Positions 24,901-34,161 of a DNA stretch of 64,000 bases are shown one piece after another. Source of the DNA: Haloflavibacter putidus (GTDB taxonomy: Bacteria; Bacteroidota; Bacteroidia; Flavobacteriales; Flavobacteriaceae); assembly GCF_006546625.1 (NCBI RefSeq), contig NZ_VIAR01000007.1, forward strand, positions 62,001-126,000, in the 5' to 3' direction. Each line of letters begins with the position of its first letter. Within the stretch, counting starts at the first letter, position 1. The notes beneath the pieces are model-generated. The model did no database searches. It had not been told where the DNA came from and saw only the letters and a list, made by a program, of their open reading frames with translations. Made by a program: the position numbers and the translations under genes.

Positions 24901-26931
24901 TTAATTGTCAGATGTACTCTCCGGATTCTTGTTTTCGTCTGAACTTTCTACATTTTGCGAATAAGTTTCTTGTCGTTTTTCTTCCTTAAGCTTTACTTGA
25001 TCTGCTTCTGGTTTTGCAAATGGTCTATCGCCAAAAATACGTTGCAAATCGTCTTTAAAAATCACTTCTTTTTCTAATAAGATTTCGGCTAATTGCGTTA
25101 ATTTATCCTTATGTTTAGAAAGCAGGGCAATTGCTCGCTGGTATTGCGATTCTATAATGTTAGAAATCTCTTTATCTATTAACTCAGAGGTCTTTTCGCT
25201 ATAAGGTTTTGTAAAATTGTAATCGCCTTGTCCCGAAGAATCATAGTAGGTTAAGTTACCCAATTTTTCATTAAGACCATAAATAGTAACCATAGCTTTG
25301 GCTTGTTTGGTCACTTTTTCCAAATCGCTTAAAGCGCCGGTAGAAATCTTATCAAAAATAACTTTCTCTGCAGCTCTTCCGCCCATAGCGGCACACATTT
25401 CGTCAAGCATTTGCTCTGTACGAACAATTAGTCGTTCTTCTGGCAAATACCAAGCAGCACCTAAAGATTGTCCTCTTGGTACAATGGTAACTTTTACCAA
25501 AGGAGCGGCGTGTTCTAGCATCCAGCTTACGGTAGCGTGACCTGCTTCGTGAAACGCTATGGTTTTCTTTTCTTCTTTGGTTATTATTTTGTTTTTCTTC
25601 TCTAAACCGCCAACAATTCTGTCTACAGCATCTAAGAAATCTTGTTTGCCAACGTGGGTATTGCCTTTTCTGGCTGCAATTAAAGCGGCTTCGTTACAAA
25701 CATTAGCAATATCTGCACCCGAGAATCCCGGGGTTTGTTTTGCTAAAAAGTCTGTATCTAAACTTCCTTCTTCTACTTTAAGCGGACGTAAATGCACTTC
25801 AAAAATTTCTTTTCTTTCGCGCACATCCGGCAAGTCTACATAAATTTGTCGGTCAAAACGTCCGGCACGCATTAGCGCTTTATCTAAAACATCTGCTCGG
25901 TTGGTTGCTGCCAATACAATAACATTGGTATTAGTGCCAAAACCGTCCATTTCTGTAAGCAATTGGTTTAAGGTGTTTTCGCGCTCATCGTTAGAGCCGC
26001 CAAAATTACCTTTTCCACGAGATCTACCAATAGCATCAATTTCATCTATAAAAATAATAGCGGGAGATTTTTCTTTAGCTTGTTTAAACAAATCTCTAAC
26101 ACGAGAAGCACCAACCCCTACAAACATTTCTACAAAATCTGAACCCGAAAGCGAGAAAAATGGCACTTTAGCTTCTCCTGCCATTGCTTTGGCTAATAGG
26201 GTTTTACCGGTTCCCGGAGGGCCAACCAATAAAGCGCCTTTAGGAATTTTACCACCAAGGCTTGTATATTTGTCCGGTTGCTTTAAAAAATCTACAATTT
26301 CTTGTACTTCTTCTTTGGCGCCTTCTAAACCAGCAACGTCTTTAAAAGAAGTTTTTACATCTGTATTTTGGTCAAAAAGTTTAGCTTTAGATTTACCAAT
26401 GTTAAAAATCTGTCCACCTGCGCCGCCTCCTGAGCCACCGCTCATTCTACGCATAATAAATATCCAAATACCTATTATAAGCACAAACGGAATAAGGGTG
26501 ATTAAAATATCTCCCCAAACGTTGCTATGGGTTTCGTAGGTACGAATCGTGTTTAAATTATTTTCGGCTTTTATTTGGTCAAAACTGTTTTCAAAATTCT
26601 GTAAATCACCTAATTCAAAAGAATAATCGGGAGAATTGGAGCCGGGCAAAAAATCTTCGCCCTCTGCTTGTTTATGAATATCTTTTTGTTGGGCTTCTTC
26701 GGTAAGGTAAACATTGGCGGTTTGTTTATTAATAACAACCACTTTTTTTACATCGCCATTTCTTAGAAATTGCTGAAATTCTGCTAAGTTGGTTTTGGCA
26801 GGTTCGTTAAAACCGCTTCCCCCAAAAAACTGAAGTCCTAAAAATATTAATATAATACCCGCATAAATCCAATACGAATTGAATTTAGGTCGTTTGTTTT
26901 CCGGTTTTTTATTTTTTTGCTCTTTGGCCAT
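24901..26931 (-). CDS. ftsH: ATP-dependent zinc metalloprotease FtsH
   Basis: It is a membrane-anchored AAA protease. Two membrane spans flank a periplasmic domain (about residues 20-155). The Walker A GPPGTGKT lies near residue 237, Walker [10 protein letters not shown] follows, then the arginine-finger region, and the zinc site HEAGH is near residue 460. The 676-residue length fits, with an acidic, low-complexity C-terminus. It lies 21 nt after rsfS in the same direction, a neighbourhood common in Bacteroidota. Confidence 0.96.
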   Translation of the reverse strand: MAKEQKNKKPENKRPKFNSYWIYAGIILIFLGLQFFGGSGFNEPAKTNLAEFQQFLRNGDVKKVVVINKQTANVYLTEEAQQKDIHKQAEGEDFLPGSNSPDYSFELGDLQNFENSFDQIKAENNLNTIRTYETHSNVWGDILITLIPFVLIIGIWIFIMRRMSGGSGGGAGGQIFNIGKSKAKLFDQNTDVKTSFKDVAGLEGAKEEVQEIVDFLKQPDKYTSLGGKIPKGALLVGPPGTGKTLLAKAMAGEAKVPFFSLSGSDFVEMFVGVGASRVRDLFKQAKEKSPAIIFIDEIDAIGRSRGKGNFGGSNDERENTLNQLLTEMDGFGTNTNVIVLAATNRADVLDKALMRAGRFDRQIYVDLPDVRERKEIFEVHLRPLKVEEGSLDTDFLAKQTPGFSGADIANVCNEAALIAARKGNTHVGKQDFLDAVDRIVGGLEKKNKIITKEEKKTIAFHEAGHATVSWMLEHAAPLVKVTIVPRGQSLGAAWYLPEERLIVRTEQMLDEMCAAMGGRAAEKVIFDKISTGALSDLEKVTKQAKAMVTIYGLNEKLGNLTYYDSSGQGDYNFTKPYSEKTSELIDKEISNIIESQYQRAIALLSKHKDKLTQLAEILLEKEVIFKDDLQRIFGDRPFAKPEADQVKLKEEKRQETYSQNVESSDENKNPESTSDN

Positions 26932-26952
26932 TTCTTGCTTGTACTAAATAAT

Positions 26953-27324
26953 TTAATAATTGGTTTCTATAGTGGTAACCTGTGCATCTCCCCACAAGCC
27001 CTCTATATCATAAAACTCTCTAATGTGTTTTTGGAAAACGTGTACTACCACATTTACGTAATCTATCAAGACCCATTCGGCGTTTTCTTCTCCTTCTACA
27101 TGCCAAGGTTTGTCTTTTAAAGTTTTGCTAACGTTTTTTTGAACCGTACTAACAATGGCGTTTACTTGTGTATTGGAGGTACCACTGCAGATTACAAAAT
27201 AATCACAAACCGTGTTTTCTATATCCCGTAAATCTAAAATTTTAATCTCCTGCCCCTTTACGTCTTCAATCGCTTTTATGATTTGCGTTATAAGTTGGTC
27301 TGCGTTATTAATCTTGTTTGTCAT
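26953..27324 (-). CDS. rsfS: Ribosomal silencing factor RsfS
   Basis: The 123-residue protein of the Iojap/RsfS family binds uL14 and keeps ribosomal subunits apart under starvation. Family motifs CDYFVICSGTSNTQVNAI, WVLIDYVNVVVHVF and the end REFYDIEGLWGD are all present. It leads the ftsH cluster and is divergent from birA. A -7-like TAACTTTG on the minus strand (27344-27351) probably drives it. Confidence 0.93.
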   Translation of the reverse strand: MTNKINNADQLITQIIKAIEDVKGQEIKILDLRDIENTVCDYFVICSGTSNTQVNAIVSTVQKNVSKTLKDKPWHVEGEENAEWVLIDYVNVVVHVFQKHIREFYDIEGLWGDAQVTTIETNY

Positions 27325-27419
27325 TAAAATAAAAAATTTTGTGCAAAGTTATTATTTTTTAGTGTTTTTTGCAGTTATAAAGATAACATTCTTTAAAGTC
27401 GTTTTTAAACTATATTAGC

Positions 27420-28151
27420 ATGCGTAGTATCAAAGTCCTTGCCACCAATTCTACCAACGTTTTTTTGCGAGAGAAATTACAAGAAAATCCCTTTACGGAA
27501 AATTGTTGTGTTCAGGCTATAACACAAACCCGGGGCAAAGGACAACGCGGTGCTGGCTGGGAAGCAGAGCCAGGTAAAAACCTTACTTTTAGTGTTTTGC
27601 TTACGCAATTAGACATTCCAGTAGAAGAGCAGTTTAAAATTAGTGCTATTACAGCAATGGCGGTTTTGAAAGTTTTAAAGAAATTAAATATTGCTAATTT
27701 GCAATTAAAATGGCCAAACGACATATTGGCAGATAAAAAAAAGATAGCCGGAATTTTAATTGAAAACAGGTTAGAAGGTAAAAATATCAAAAATGCTATT
27801 ATAGGAATTGGTTTAAATGTAAACCAAGAAAATTTTATTTGGGCGCCCAGAGCAACTTCCGTAAAGCTATTAAAAAAGTCAAATTACAACTGTGATGTGC
27901 TGTTACAAAAATTGGTTGAGCAACTGGAAAAAGATATATACAAATTAAAAAACCAGCCTATAGAAGAAATTCTTGCCGCCTACAAAAAGCATTTATTTAA
28001 ATTTGACACGCCTTGCACTTTTGAAACCAATCGGGGAGAACAAAAAACCGGGATCATAAAAAACGTCTCCAAACAAGGAAAATTAAGTATCTTGTTTGAA
28101 GACGGTATTTTGCAAGAATTTGCGCTAAAAGAAGTTAAAATGCTTTATTAG
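27420..28151 (+). CDS. birA: Biotin-[acetyl-CoA-carboxylase] ligase
   Basis: It activates biotin and attaches it to carboxyl-carrier proteins. The 243 residues begin directly with the catalytic domain, so the DNA-binding repressor half of E. coli BirA is absent. Motifs TRGKGQRGAGW (biotinyl-AMP loop), LKWPNDI and KIAGILIEN are clear, and the C-terminal SH3-like domain follows. The 3' end overlaps the next, opposite gene by 4 nt. Two TTTACGGAA words, in opposite orientation, occur within (27492, 27857). Confidence 0.93.
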   Translation: MRSIKVLATNSTNVFLREKLQENPFTENCCVQAITQTRGKGQRGAGWEAEPGKNLTFSVLLTQLDIPVEEQFKISAITAMAVLKVLKKLNIANLQLKWPNDILADKKKIAGILIENRLEGKNIKNAIIGIGLNVNQENFIWAPRATSVKLLKKSNYNCDVLLQKLVEQLEKDIYKLKNQPIEEILAAYKKHLFKFDTPCTFETNRGEQKTGIIKNVSKQGKLSILFEDGILQEFALKEVKMLY

Positions 28152-28540
28152 AGCTTGCCTAGATTATCGCTAAGTGCGTTTATAAATTTTTGTAGGGGAG
28201 ATTTAACCATCATAGCCATCATGCTGTTAAACTCACCTTCAAAAATAAGTTGTACCTCGCTTTTTTGCTCTTCTAAAGCTTCTATTTCTGCTTTTAAAGT
28301 AAAATCTAATTTACTGCTCAAAGCTCCTAAAACTACTTTATGGTCAGGAAATTTTTCTTGAATTTTTAGTTTTATTTCTGGCATGCCTTTTAACTGAAAC
28401 GCAAATTTATCTTCTTCTAAGATTTCAAATTTCACGATGCTTTCCGGCATTATTTTTTCGTAATTTTCTACATGGGTCAAAAATTCAAATACTTCTTTCT
28501 GACTTTTATTAACGGTGTTTTTGTTGCTTTCTAAATGCAT
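28148..28540 (-). CDS. SRPBCC-fold protein, unknown ligand
   Basis: The 130 residues have the START/SRPBCC pattern: an N-terminal strand, a helix at VFEFLTHVENYEKIMP, alternating strands and a long amphipathic C-terminal helix (SPLQKFINALSDNLG). Such proteins bind hydrophobic ligands or act as coenzyme Q-binding-like helpers. Nothing in the sequence fixes the ligand. It lies 12 nt after pyrE in the same direction. Confidence 0.75.
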   Translation of the reverse strand: MHLESNKNTVNKSQKEVFEFLTHVENYEKIMPESIVKFEILEEDKFAFQLKGMPEIKLKIQEKFPDHKVVLGALSSKLDFTLKAEIEALEEQKSEVQLIFEGEFNSMMAMMVKSPLQKFINALSDNLGKL

Positions 28541-28552
28541 TATATTTTATTT

Positions 28553-29191
28553 TTAAGACCAGTTTTCTGGGTTTAAACGCCACGCACGTAGCGCATTACT
28601 CTCTTCTTTATTTAAATAATTTGTACGGTAAGCTTGATCTATCAGATGCTCATAATCGCTTAAAACGTGTACTTCTAAATGTTCTTTTTCAAAATTTTGC
28701 TTGGCAGTTTCAAAGCCATAAGAAAAAATAGCCATCATTCCTTTTACATTTGCGCCGGCTTCTTTTAAAGCTTTTACAGCATTCATACTGCTTTTGCCGG
28801 TACTTATTAAATCTTCTATAACCACTACATTTTGTCCGGTTTCTAACTTGCCTTCTATCTGGTTTTTTCTGCCGTGTTTTTTGGGTTCTGGTCGCACATA
28901 AATAAAAGGAGCTCCAAGATATTCTGCCACCAACATACCAATACCAATTGCCCCGGTGGCTACCCCGGCAACAACATCTGGTTTTACATAAGTTTGTTCT
29001 ATTTGCTTGGCAATATTCTCGCGAATATAATTACGTATGGCCGGGTAAGATAAAATTACACGATTATCGCAATAAATTGGAGACTTCCAACCGCTTGCCC
29101 AAGTAAAAGGTTCTTGCGCATTTAATTTAATTGCTTTAATTTGCAACAGTAATTCTGCTGTTTTAGATGCAGTTTCTTTATTTAAAATCAT
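28553..29191 (-). CDS. pyrE: Orotate phosphoribosyltransferase
   Basis: It makes orotidine monophosphate. The 212 residues hold SGWKSPIYCDNR, VAGVATGAIGIG and the PRPP-binding VVVIEDLISTGKSS. I start at the ATG 29191 (MILNKETASK); a GTG two codons upstream at 29197 is possible. Only 8 bp separate this ATG from that of the divergent NUDIX gene, so each promoter must lie inside the neighbour's coding sequence; a minus-strand TACATTTG ends five bases before the ATG. Confidence 0.93.
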   Translation of the reverse strand: MILNKETASKTAELLLQIKAIKLNAQEPFTWASGWKSPIYCDNRVILSYPAIRNYIRENIAKQIEQTYVKPDVVAGVATGAIGIGMLVAEYLGAPFIYVRPEPKKHGRKNQIEGKLETGQNVVVIEDLISTGKSSMNAVKALKEAGANVKGMMAIFSYGFETAKQNFEKEHLEVHVLSDYEHLIDQAYRTNYLNKEESNALRAWRLNPENWS

Positions 29192-29199
29192 AGCCACAA

Positions 29200-29796
29200 A
29201 TGTATAAAGTTTTTGTTAATGACGTACCAATTATTCTTTCTACGGAAAAAAATATGGGAGACGAATATAAATCTTTTCCTATAAAAGAAGTAAAGATAAA
29301 ACGTCTAATTAAAAAAGTGGCCAAAGGAGAGCTTTTAAAAGTTAATCTGTACCATAAAAAAGAGGAAAAGCTTCTTAAGCACCTTAAAAAGAAACTAAAA
29401 ACCATAGTTGCAGGTGGCGGATTGGTGAAAAACCAAAATGATGAAATCTTATTTATTTACCGTAATAAACGTTGGGATTTACCAAAAGGCAAGGCAGAAA
29501 AAAACGAAAGTATAGAAGAAACCGCTTTGCGCGAAGTAGAAGAAGAGACCGGCGTACAAGGTTTAGAAATAACTAATTTTCTACAAAAAACTTATCATAT
29601 TTTAAAACGCAACGGAAAATACAAGCTAAAGGAGACCTTTTGGTTTTCAATGAAAACCGACTTTACCGGAGAATTATTGCCGCAAGAGGACGAAGGCATT
29701 ACCAAAGTAAAGTGGAAAAACTCGGAAAAAACGCAGAAAGCACTGCAAAAATCCTATGCAAATATAAGAATGCTATTTCCTGTAGTTAGTGAGTAG
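29200..29796 (+). CDS. NUDIX hydrolase
   Basis: The 198-residue protein has a NUDIX box from about residue 98: G-x5-E-x7-REVEEETG, with all catalytic glutamates present. An N-terminal part of about 65 residues, Lys-rich and unassigned, precedes the NUDIX fold. These enzymes hydrolyse nucleoside diphosphates linked to another group; the substrate cannot be told. It is divergent from pyrE with 8 bp between start codons. Confidence 0.87.
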   Translation: MYKVFVNDVPIILSTEKNMGDEYKSFPIKEVKIKRLIKKVAKGELLKVNLYHKKEEKLLKHLKKKLKTIVAGGGLVKNQNDEILFIYRNKRWDLPKGKAEKNESIEETALREVEEETGVQGLEITNFLQKTYHILKRNGKYKLKETFWFSMKTDFTGELLPQEDEGITKVKWKNSEKTQKALQKSYANIRMLFPVVSE

Positions 29797-29798
29797 AG

Positions 29799-29886
29799 GA
29801 GTTTGTGAGTTTTTGAGTTTGTGAGGAAAAAAATAGAATTTTACCATCGTTAGCACTCGTTGCAAACGAACTATGGTAATTTTTTT
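29799..29886 (+). terminator. Direct repeat and terminator after the NUDIX gene
   Basis: GAGTTTGTGAG occurs twice (29799 and 29815). Downstream, TTACCATCGTT pairs with AACG and TATGGTAA across a bulged stem (29841-29879) and ends in a T-run. The hairpin probably ends the NUDIX transcript; the repeat has no known role. Confidence 0.6.
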
Positions 29887-29945
29887 ATCTCTTTTGCTTT
29901 TTTCCTTTTTTACCTGGTTAACTCTTTCACTTTTTTATCTCTTTT

Positions 29946-31697
29946 TCACCTCTCCAACAACCTATAAACAGGATAGCGTAAATGTGCTTTCTCGTAGTGT
30001 TTAGATTGTTTGTGCAGCCAAGCCAATTGCGCGTACCAATTATTTTCAAAATCGGAGTTTTCTTTTTTCTTTTTCTCAAATTGCTTTTTTAAAGCTTTAT
30101 TTTCTTTTAATAGCTGTTTGGCAGTATCTTCAAAAACATAGGGCGAAAAATGCTCTTTTTGCTGCAAAACACTATCAAAAAAATTCCAATTAAAAAAAGA
30201 ATCGGGGGTTTGTGGTTCTAAAACAGTCAAAATATATTGCATTCCCGGTTGGGCTGTACTTATTTTGAAATCGCCTTCAGTAAACATCATTTGCTTTTTA
30301 CGTTTTTCTACTTGGGTATCGTAATGCAAATAATGGCCTTCATAAGCGTTTTTCCTGGTTTTAAAATCGCTAATGCGGTATTGTTCTACTTGTATTACAG
30401 TATCTTTTTCTAAAGCAGTCATTTTTATGCCATTGGCTTTTAATCTATTAACAACTTCCCACCAAGCTTGCGGTAGTATATAATAATCGGGTATTTTTAC
30501 AGAATCTTGCGCTTTATAAGTATTATAATAGTTTATATACTTTTCGGAAGTTTCTCCTCTGTTGTATCGTAAGCGATTTGCTTCGGTAACTGTACTTTTG
30601 ATGGTATCTGCTTGATAAGCTTTAAATGCTATTTCCTCATGTTGGGTGCTGTCTACTTTATAATTGTATTTATAATATCCACTTTTTAAAAGAGCTTGTC
30701 GGTCTTTGTTCTTTGCTTTACGGAAATGCTTCTGACTTTGATGCACTATCGGAATTAATTCTTCCATAAAGGCATAAGTAGCTTCTACCCGTTGCGCATA
30801 GGGTTTTAGCATATGTGTTTCTAACATCATTCCCGGGGTTTGAAACAAAGCCGTATAACCAGTAGAATAACGCGGAAAATCCATAAATTGCGCAAAACCA
30901 ACTTCTGGTGGCTTGTTAAAAACGTTTACATACGGTATTATTTCCCAATTTTGTTGTTGTAAACTGTCTTCTAATTGCGGCCGAACTTTATTTTCTAAAA
31001 CAGCACCCAGATTTTCCCCCAATTTATTGTGTTGGGTAAAAAGATGGGTTAGGGTGTACGGATAGTCGGCGCCATTGCTTACGTGGTTATCCAAAAAATA
31101 GTCTGGTTGTAGCTTATGAAATATCTCATAAAAAGCAAAGGTGTTTTTGGTGTCTGCTTTTATAAAGTCGCGGTTAAGGTCAAAGTTACGTGCATTTCCC
31201 CTAAATCCATATTCTTTTGGTCCGTTCTGGTTGGTGCGAGAAAAACTGTTACGGTTTAAAGCGCCGCCAATATTATAAACCGGAATGCTTGCCAGAATTA
31301 CATTTTCAGGTAGTTGTATAGAATCTTGCGCTAAATCTCTAAAAAGTAACATACTGGCATCTATGCCATCACTTTCACCGGGATGAATACCGTTATTTAT
31401 AAGAATCAGCGTTTTGTTGGCATCTCTTTTTTCTACGTCAAAATCTTCTTTCTTATTATATATTACCAAATGCAAAGGTTTACCACTATCTGTTTTTCCG
31501 TATTCTTGCAAGTGTATGCTGCCAAAAGCATCTTCTAAATCATTATAAAATTGTATTACTTCTGCATAAGTAGCCGTTTCTTTTCCTTTGGTTTTTTCAT
31601 AACGGGTTTCAAAATCATAATCTTTTACTAGACGATATTTAGAAAAATCGCAAGCGCTTAACACCAGAAATGCCAATAGTACAGATAGTTTTCTCAT
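29946..31697 (-). CDS. M14-family zinc carboxypeptidase, lipoprotein
   Basis: The start MRKLSVLLAFLVLSAC gives a lipoprotein signal (Cys16). The peptidase domain has the zinc motif NNGIHPGESDG (HxxE), the distant zinc histidine in FLDNHVSNGADYPY and a catalytic glutamate in MMLETHMLKPYAQR. At 583 residues it has a C-terminal domain of some 250 residues beyond the usual catalytic unit. It should sit in the cell envelope and trim peptides. It is divergent from the next gene. Confidence 0.87.
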   Translation of the reverse strand: MRKLSVLLAFLVLSACDFSKYRLVKDYDFETRYEKTKGKETATYAEVIQFYNDLEDAFGSIHLQEYGKTDSGKPLHLVIYNKKEDFDVEKRDANKTLILINNGIHPGESDGIDASMLLFRDLAQDSIQLPENVILASIPVYNIGGALNRNSFSRTNQNGPKEYGFRGNARNFDLNRDFIKADTKNTFAFYEIFHKLQPDYFLDNHVSNGADYPYTLTHLFTQHNKLGENLGAVLENKVRPQLEDSLQQQNWEIIPYVNVFNKPPEVGFAQFMDFPRYSTGYTALFQTPGMMLETHMLKPYAQRVEATYAFMEELIPIVHQSQKHFRKAKNKDRQALLKSGYYKYNYKVDSTQHEEIAFKAYQADTIKSTVTEANRLRYNRGETSEKYINYYNTYKAQDSVKIPDYYILPQAWWEVVNRLKANGIKMTALEKDTVIQVEQYRISDFKTRKNAYEGHYLHYDTQVEKRKKQMMFTEGDFKISTAQPGMQYILTVLEPQTPDSFFNWNFFDSVLQQKEHFSPYVFEDTAKQLLKENKALKKQFEKKKKENSDFENNWYAQLAWLHKQSKHYEKAHLRYPVYRLLER

Positions 31698-31767
31698 AGT
31701 TTGCTAAATTAATGTACCTAACGATAAAAATAAAAAGATTTCTGTTTTAAAATAGGAATAATTTTAG

Positions 31768-31775
31768 TATGTTTG
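31768..31775 (+). promoter_or_regulatory. -7 element of the T9SS cargo gene
   Basis: TATGTTTG fits TAnnTTTG, 34 nt before the ATG at 31810. The -33 region is weak. Confidence 0.5.
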
Positions 31776-31809
31776 AAATTATCAATTAAACAAATTAAAC
31801 TTTAACCTT

Positions 31810-32700
31810 ATGAAAAAAATTACTTTATTGGCATTTGCATTTTTGGCAAGTGTGGCTTTACAAGCACAAGATGTGTTAACACATTCAACAGATAATTCGT
31901 ATATGGATTATGGTTCTGTAGCATGTGCTGCTGATCCTGATGATACTAGCGGAACTGGTGATGAGAGTTCAAGTGATAATGTTTATTACAGAGCTTATAC
32001 ACCATCCAACTTTGGATATTCAGGAGATTTTCGTGTTTTAGGATCGCAATTTTTTATTTCCTTTGTAGATGGTGGTGGCACCAATCCAACGCATACGGTA
32101 ACGGTTAATTTTAGTTTATCAACAGGTAGCTTTCCTGCGGGAAGTTTAGTTCCATTAGCTTCCAAAACTGTAGATCTTACTGTAGCTGATCATAATACAT
32201 TGGTAGAAGTATTGTTAGATAATCCTTTAGATTTAAACGCTACAGACGAAATTGTAGTTTCTCTTGATATTCCGGATGCACCAGACGCTCCAAATAATTA
32301 TGATATTAGAATTGGTATAAATGAGGCAGGAGAAGATGCACCTAGTTATTTATCTTCAGAAGCTTGTGGTATTACAACTCCATCTACAACTGCTAGCATT
32401 GGCTTTCCAGACAACGCTATCTTATTAGACCTAATTGGTACAGATAACTTAGCAGTAGATAGCGAAGAGTTAGAAAATAACATCTCTTTATATCCTAACC
32501 CGGTAAACGAAAGACTTAATGTAGAAGTTTCTAATTCTATACAAGTTACTTCTGCTACTATGTTTGACGTTTTAGGAAAATCTAATCCTGTACAATTAAA
32601 CAATGGTGTAATTAATACTTCTAGCTTAGCTGCAGGGGTTTATATCTTACAATTAGAAACAAACCAAGGTACATTGACTAAAAAGATTGTTAAGAAGTAA
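31810..32700 (+). CDS. Secreted protein with T9SS C-terminal sorting domain, function unknown
   Basis: The 296 residues begin with a signal peptide (to about LQAQ, residue 20). The central part is Asp/Thr/Ser-rich, predicted beta, and contains two cysteines (ACAAD and EACGI) that could pair. The last 75 residues, from NNISLYPNPVN through LAAGVYILQLETNQG to KKIVKK, are a type A sorting domain for type IX secretion. I recognise no family in the central part. It has its own promoter and a strong terminator. Confidence 0.85.
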   Translation: MKKITLLAFAFLASVALQAQDVLTHSTDNSYMDYGSVACAADPDDTSGTGDESSSDNVYYRAYTPSNFGYSGDFRVLGSQFFISFVDGGGTNPTHTVTVNFSLSTGSFPAGSLVPLASKTVDLTVADHNTLVEVLLDNPLDLNATDEIVVSLDIPDAPDAPNNYDIRIGINEAGEDAPSYLSSEACGITTPSTTASIGFPDNAILLDLIGTDNLAVDSEELENNISLYPNPVNERLNVEVSNSIQVTSATMFDVLGKSNPVQLNNGVINTSSLAAGVYILQLETNQGTLTKKIVKK

Positions 32701-32725
32701 TTTCAAAAACTTCTTTAAAAATTAT

Positions 32726-32760
32726 AAAAGCTGCCTCTTAATTAGAGGCAGCTTTTTTTA
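32726..32760 (+). terminator. Terminator of the T9SS cargo gene
   Basis: AAAAGCTGCCTCT and AGAGGCAGCTTTT form a 13-bp stem around a 5-nt loop and end in a T-run. Confidence 0.92.
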
Positions 32761-32841
32761 TTGTTAGACTTTTGTTAAGCTTTAATAAAGAGTTTATTCC
32801 CTTTACGGAAAATGTCTTATTTTAAACTAAATTTTAATAGT

Positions 32842-34152
32842 ATGAAAACTTTTCTACAACTTACCTTTTTTAGTATAGCTTCTTTACTCTTCTTTTCCTG
32901 TAAAGAAAAAGTCAATAAAAATCAATCGCAAGCCGCGGTTACAGAGCAAAAAGCAACAAAAGAAACCAAGCAAGATTCCGGATTTACTACAGTAGAAACA
33001 GCCATTGGTGAGTTGCGTTTGCCCCCGCCTTACCATACCCAACCCAGTACAAAAATAAGTCAGATTGTAAATTGGGAAGAAAACGAAAAACCAAAAGCTC
33101 CGACTGGTTTTACCGTAATGCGTTTTGCAGATAATTTAAAACATCCCAGAAGAACTTATGTATCCGAAAACGGCGATTATTTTGTAGCCGAAAGCGATGA
33201 TGCAAAAAACAGTGCCAACCAAATCAGGTTGTTGCGCGATACCAATGCAGATGGGATGCCGGATGAAAATCACGTCTTTTTAGAAAATTTAAATCAGCCC
33301 TACGGCATGCTAATTTTAGACGATTATTTTTATGTTGCCAATGTAGATGCCGTAGTAAGGTTTCCTTATAAAGAAGGACAAACTAAAATTACCGCCAAAC
33401 CCGAAAAGATTTTAGACTTGCCTTCCGGCGGATATAACCATCACTGGACGAGGAATTTAATTGCAAACCAAGACCAAACAAAAATTTATGTAAGCGTTGG
33501 GTCTTCCAGCAACGTTGGCGAACACGGAATGGACAAAGAAAAACGCCGCGCCAATATCTTAGAAATTAATCCCGATGGTAGTGGCGAAAAAATATACGCT
33601 GCCGGACTTCGCAATCCGGTGGGAATGGATTGGAATCCGGTTACCGGAGAATTATGGACCGCCGTAAACGAGCGAGATGCTTTAGGCGATAAATTAGTGC
33701 CAGATTATGCCACTAGCGTCAAAGAAGGTGCTTGGTATGGTTGGCCATATTCTTATTTTGGGCAAATTAAAGATCCGCGTTGGAAAGACAAACCGCATTT
33801 AGATAAGGTAGAAAAAGCCATAATTCCGGATGTTTCCTTAGGATCACATACCGCGTCTTTGGGTTTTCAATTTTATACTGCAGAGCAATTTGCGCAAAAG
33901 TATAAAAACGGTGCCTTTGTTGGTCAACATGGTTCTTGGAACCGTTCTAATTTTGCTGGTTATAAAGTAGTTTTTATTCCGTTTACAAACGGAAAACCAC
34001 AAAAACCAGAAGATTTTCTTACCGGCTTTATTAAAGATAAAGAAGAATCTTTGGTGCACGGTCGGCCGGTTGGCGTAGCCCAAGCCACAGATGGCTCTCT
34101 TTTGGTAAACGACGACGATGCCGGTATTATTTGGCGAGTTACAAAAAAATAA
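32842..34152 (+). CDS. PQQ-dependent sugar/sorbosone dehydrogenase-like lipoprotein
   Basis: The ATG at 32842 gives a lipoprotein signal ending FFSC (Cys18); an upstream start at 32812 lacks a proper signal. The domain is a six-bladed propeller of the glucose/sorbosone dehydrogenase family, with FADNLKHPRRTYV, YGMLILDDYFYVAN, AGLRNPVGMDWNP and ASLGFQFY. Members use PQQ or are orphan propellers; PQQ binding is not proven here. A CTTTACGGAA word sits 31 bp before this start. The TonB receptor follows after 9 nt, so the pair probably handles one substrate in the envelope. Confidence 0.83.
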   Translation: MKTFLQLTFFSIASLLFFSCKEKVNKNQSQAAVTEQKATKETKQDSGFTTVETAIGELRLPPPYHTQPSTKISQIVNWEENEKPKAPTGFTVMRFADNLKHPRRTYVSENGDYFVAESDDAKNSANQIRLLRDTNADGMPDENHVFLENLNQPYGMLILDDYFYVANVDAVVRFPYKEGQTKITAKPEKILDLPSGGYNHHWTRNLIANQDQTKIYVSVGSSSNVGEHGMDKEKRRANILEINPDGSGEKIYAAGLRNPVGMDWNPVTGELWTAVNERDALGDKLVPDYATSVKEGAWYGWPYSYFGQIKDPRWKDKPHLDKVEKAIIPDVSLGSHTASLGFQFYTAEQFAQKYKNGAFVGQHGSWNRSNFAGYKVVFIPFTNGKPQKPEDFLTGFIKDKEESLVHGRPVGVAQATDGSLLVNDDDAGIIWRVTKK

Positions 34153-34161
34153 TTGGCAAAT

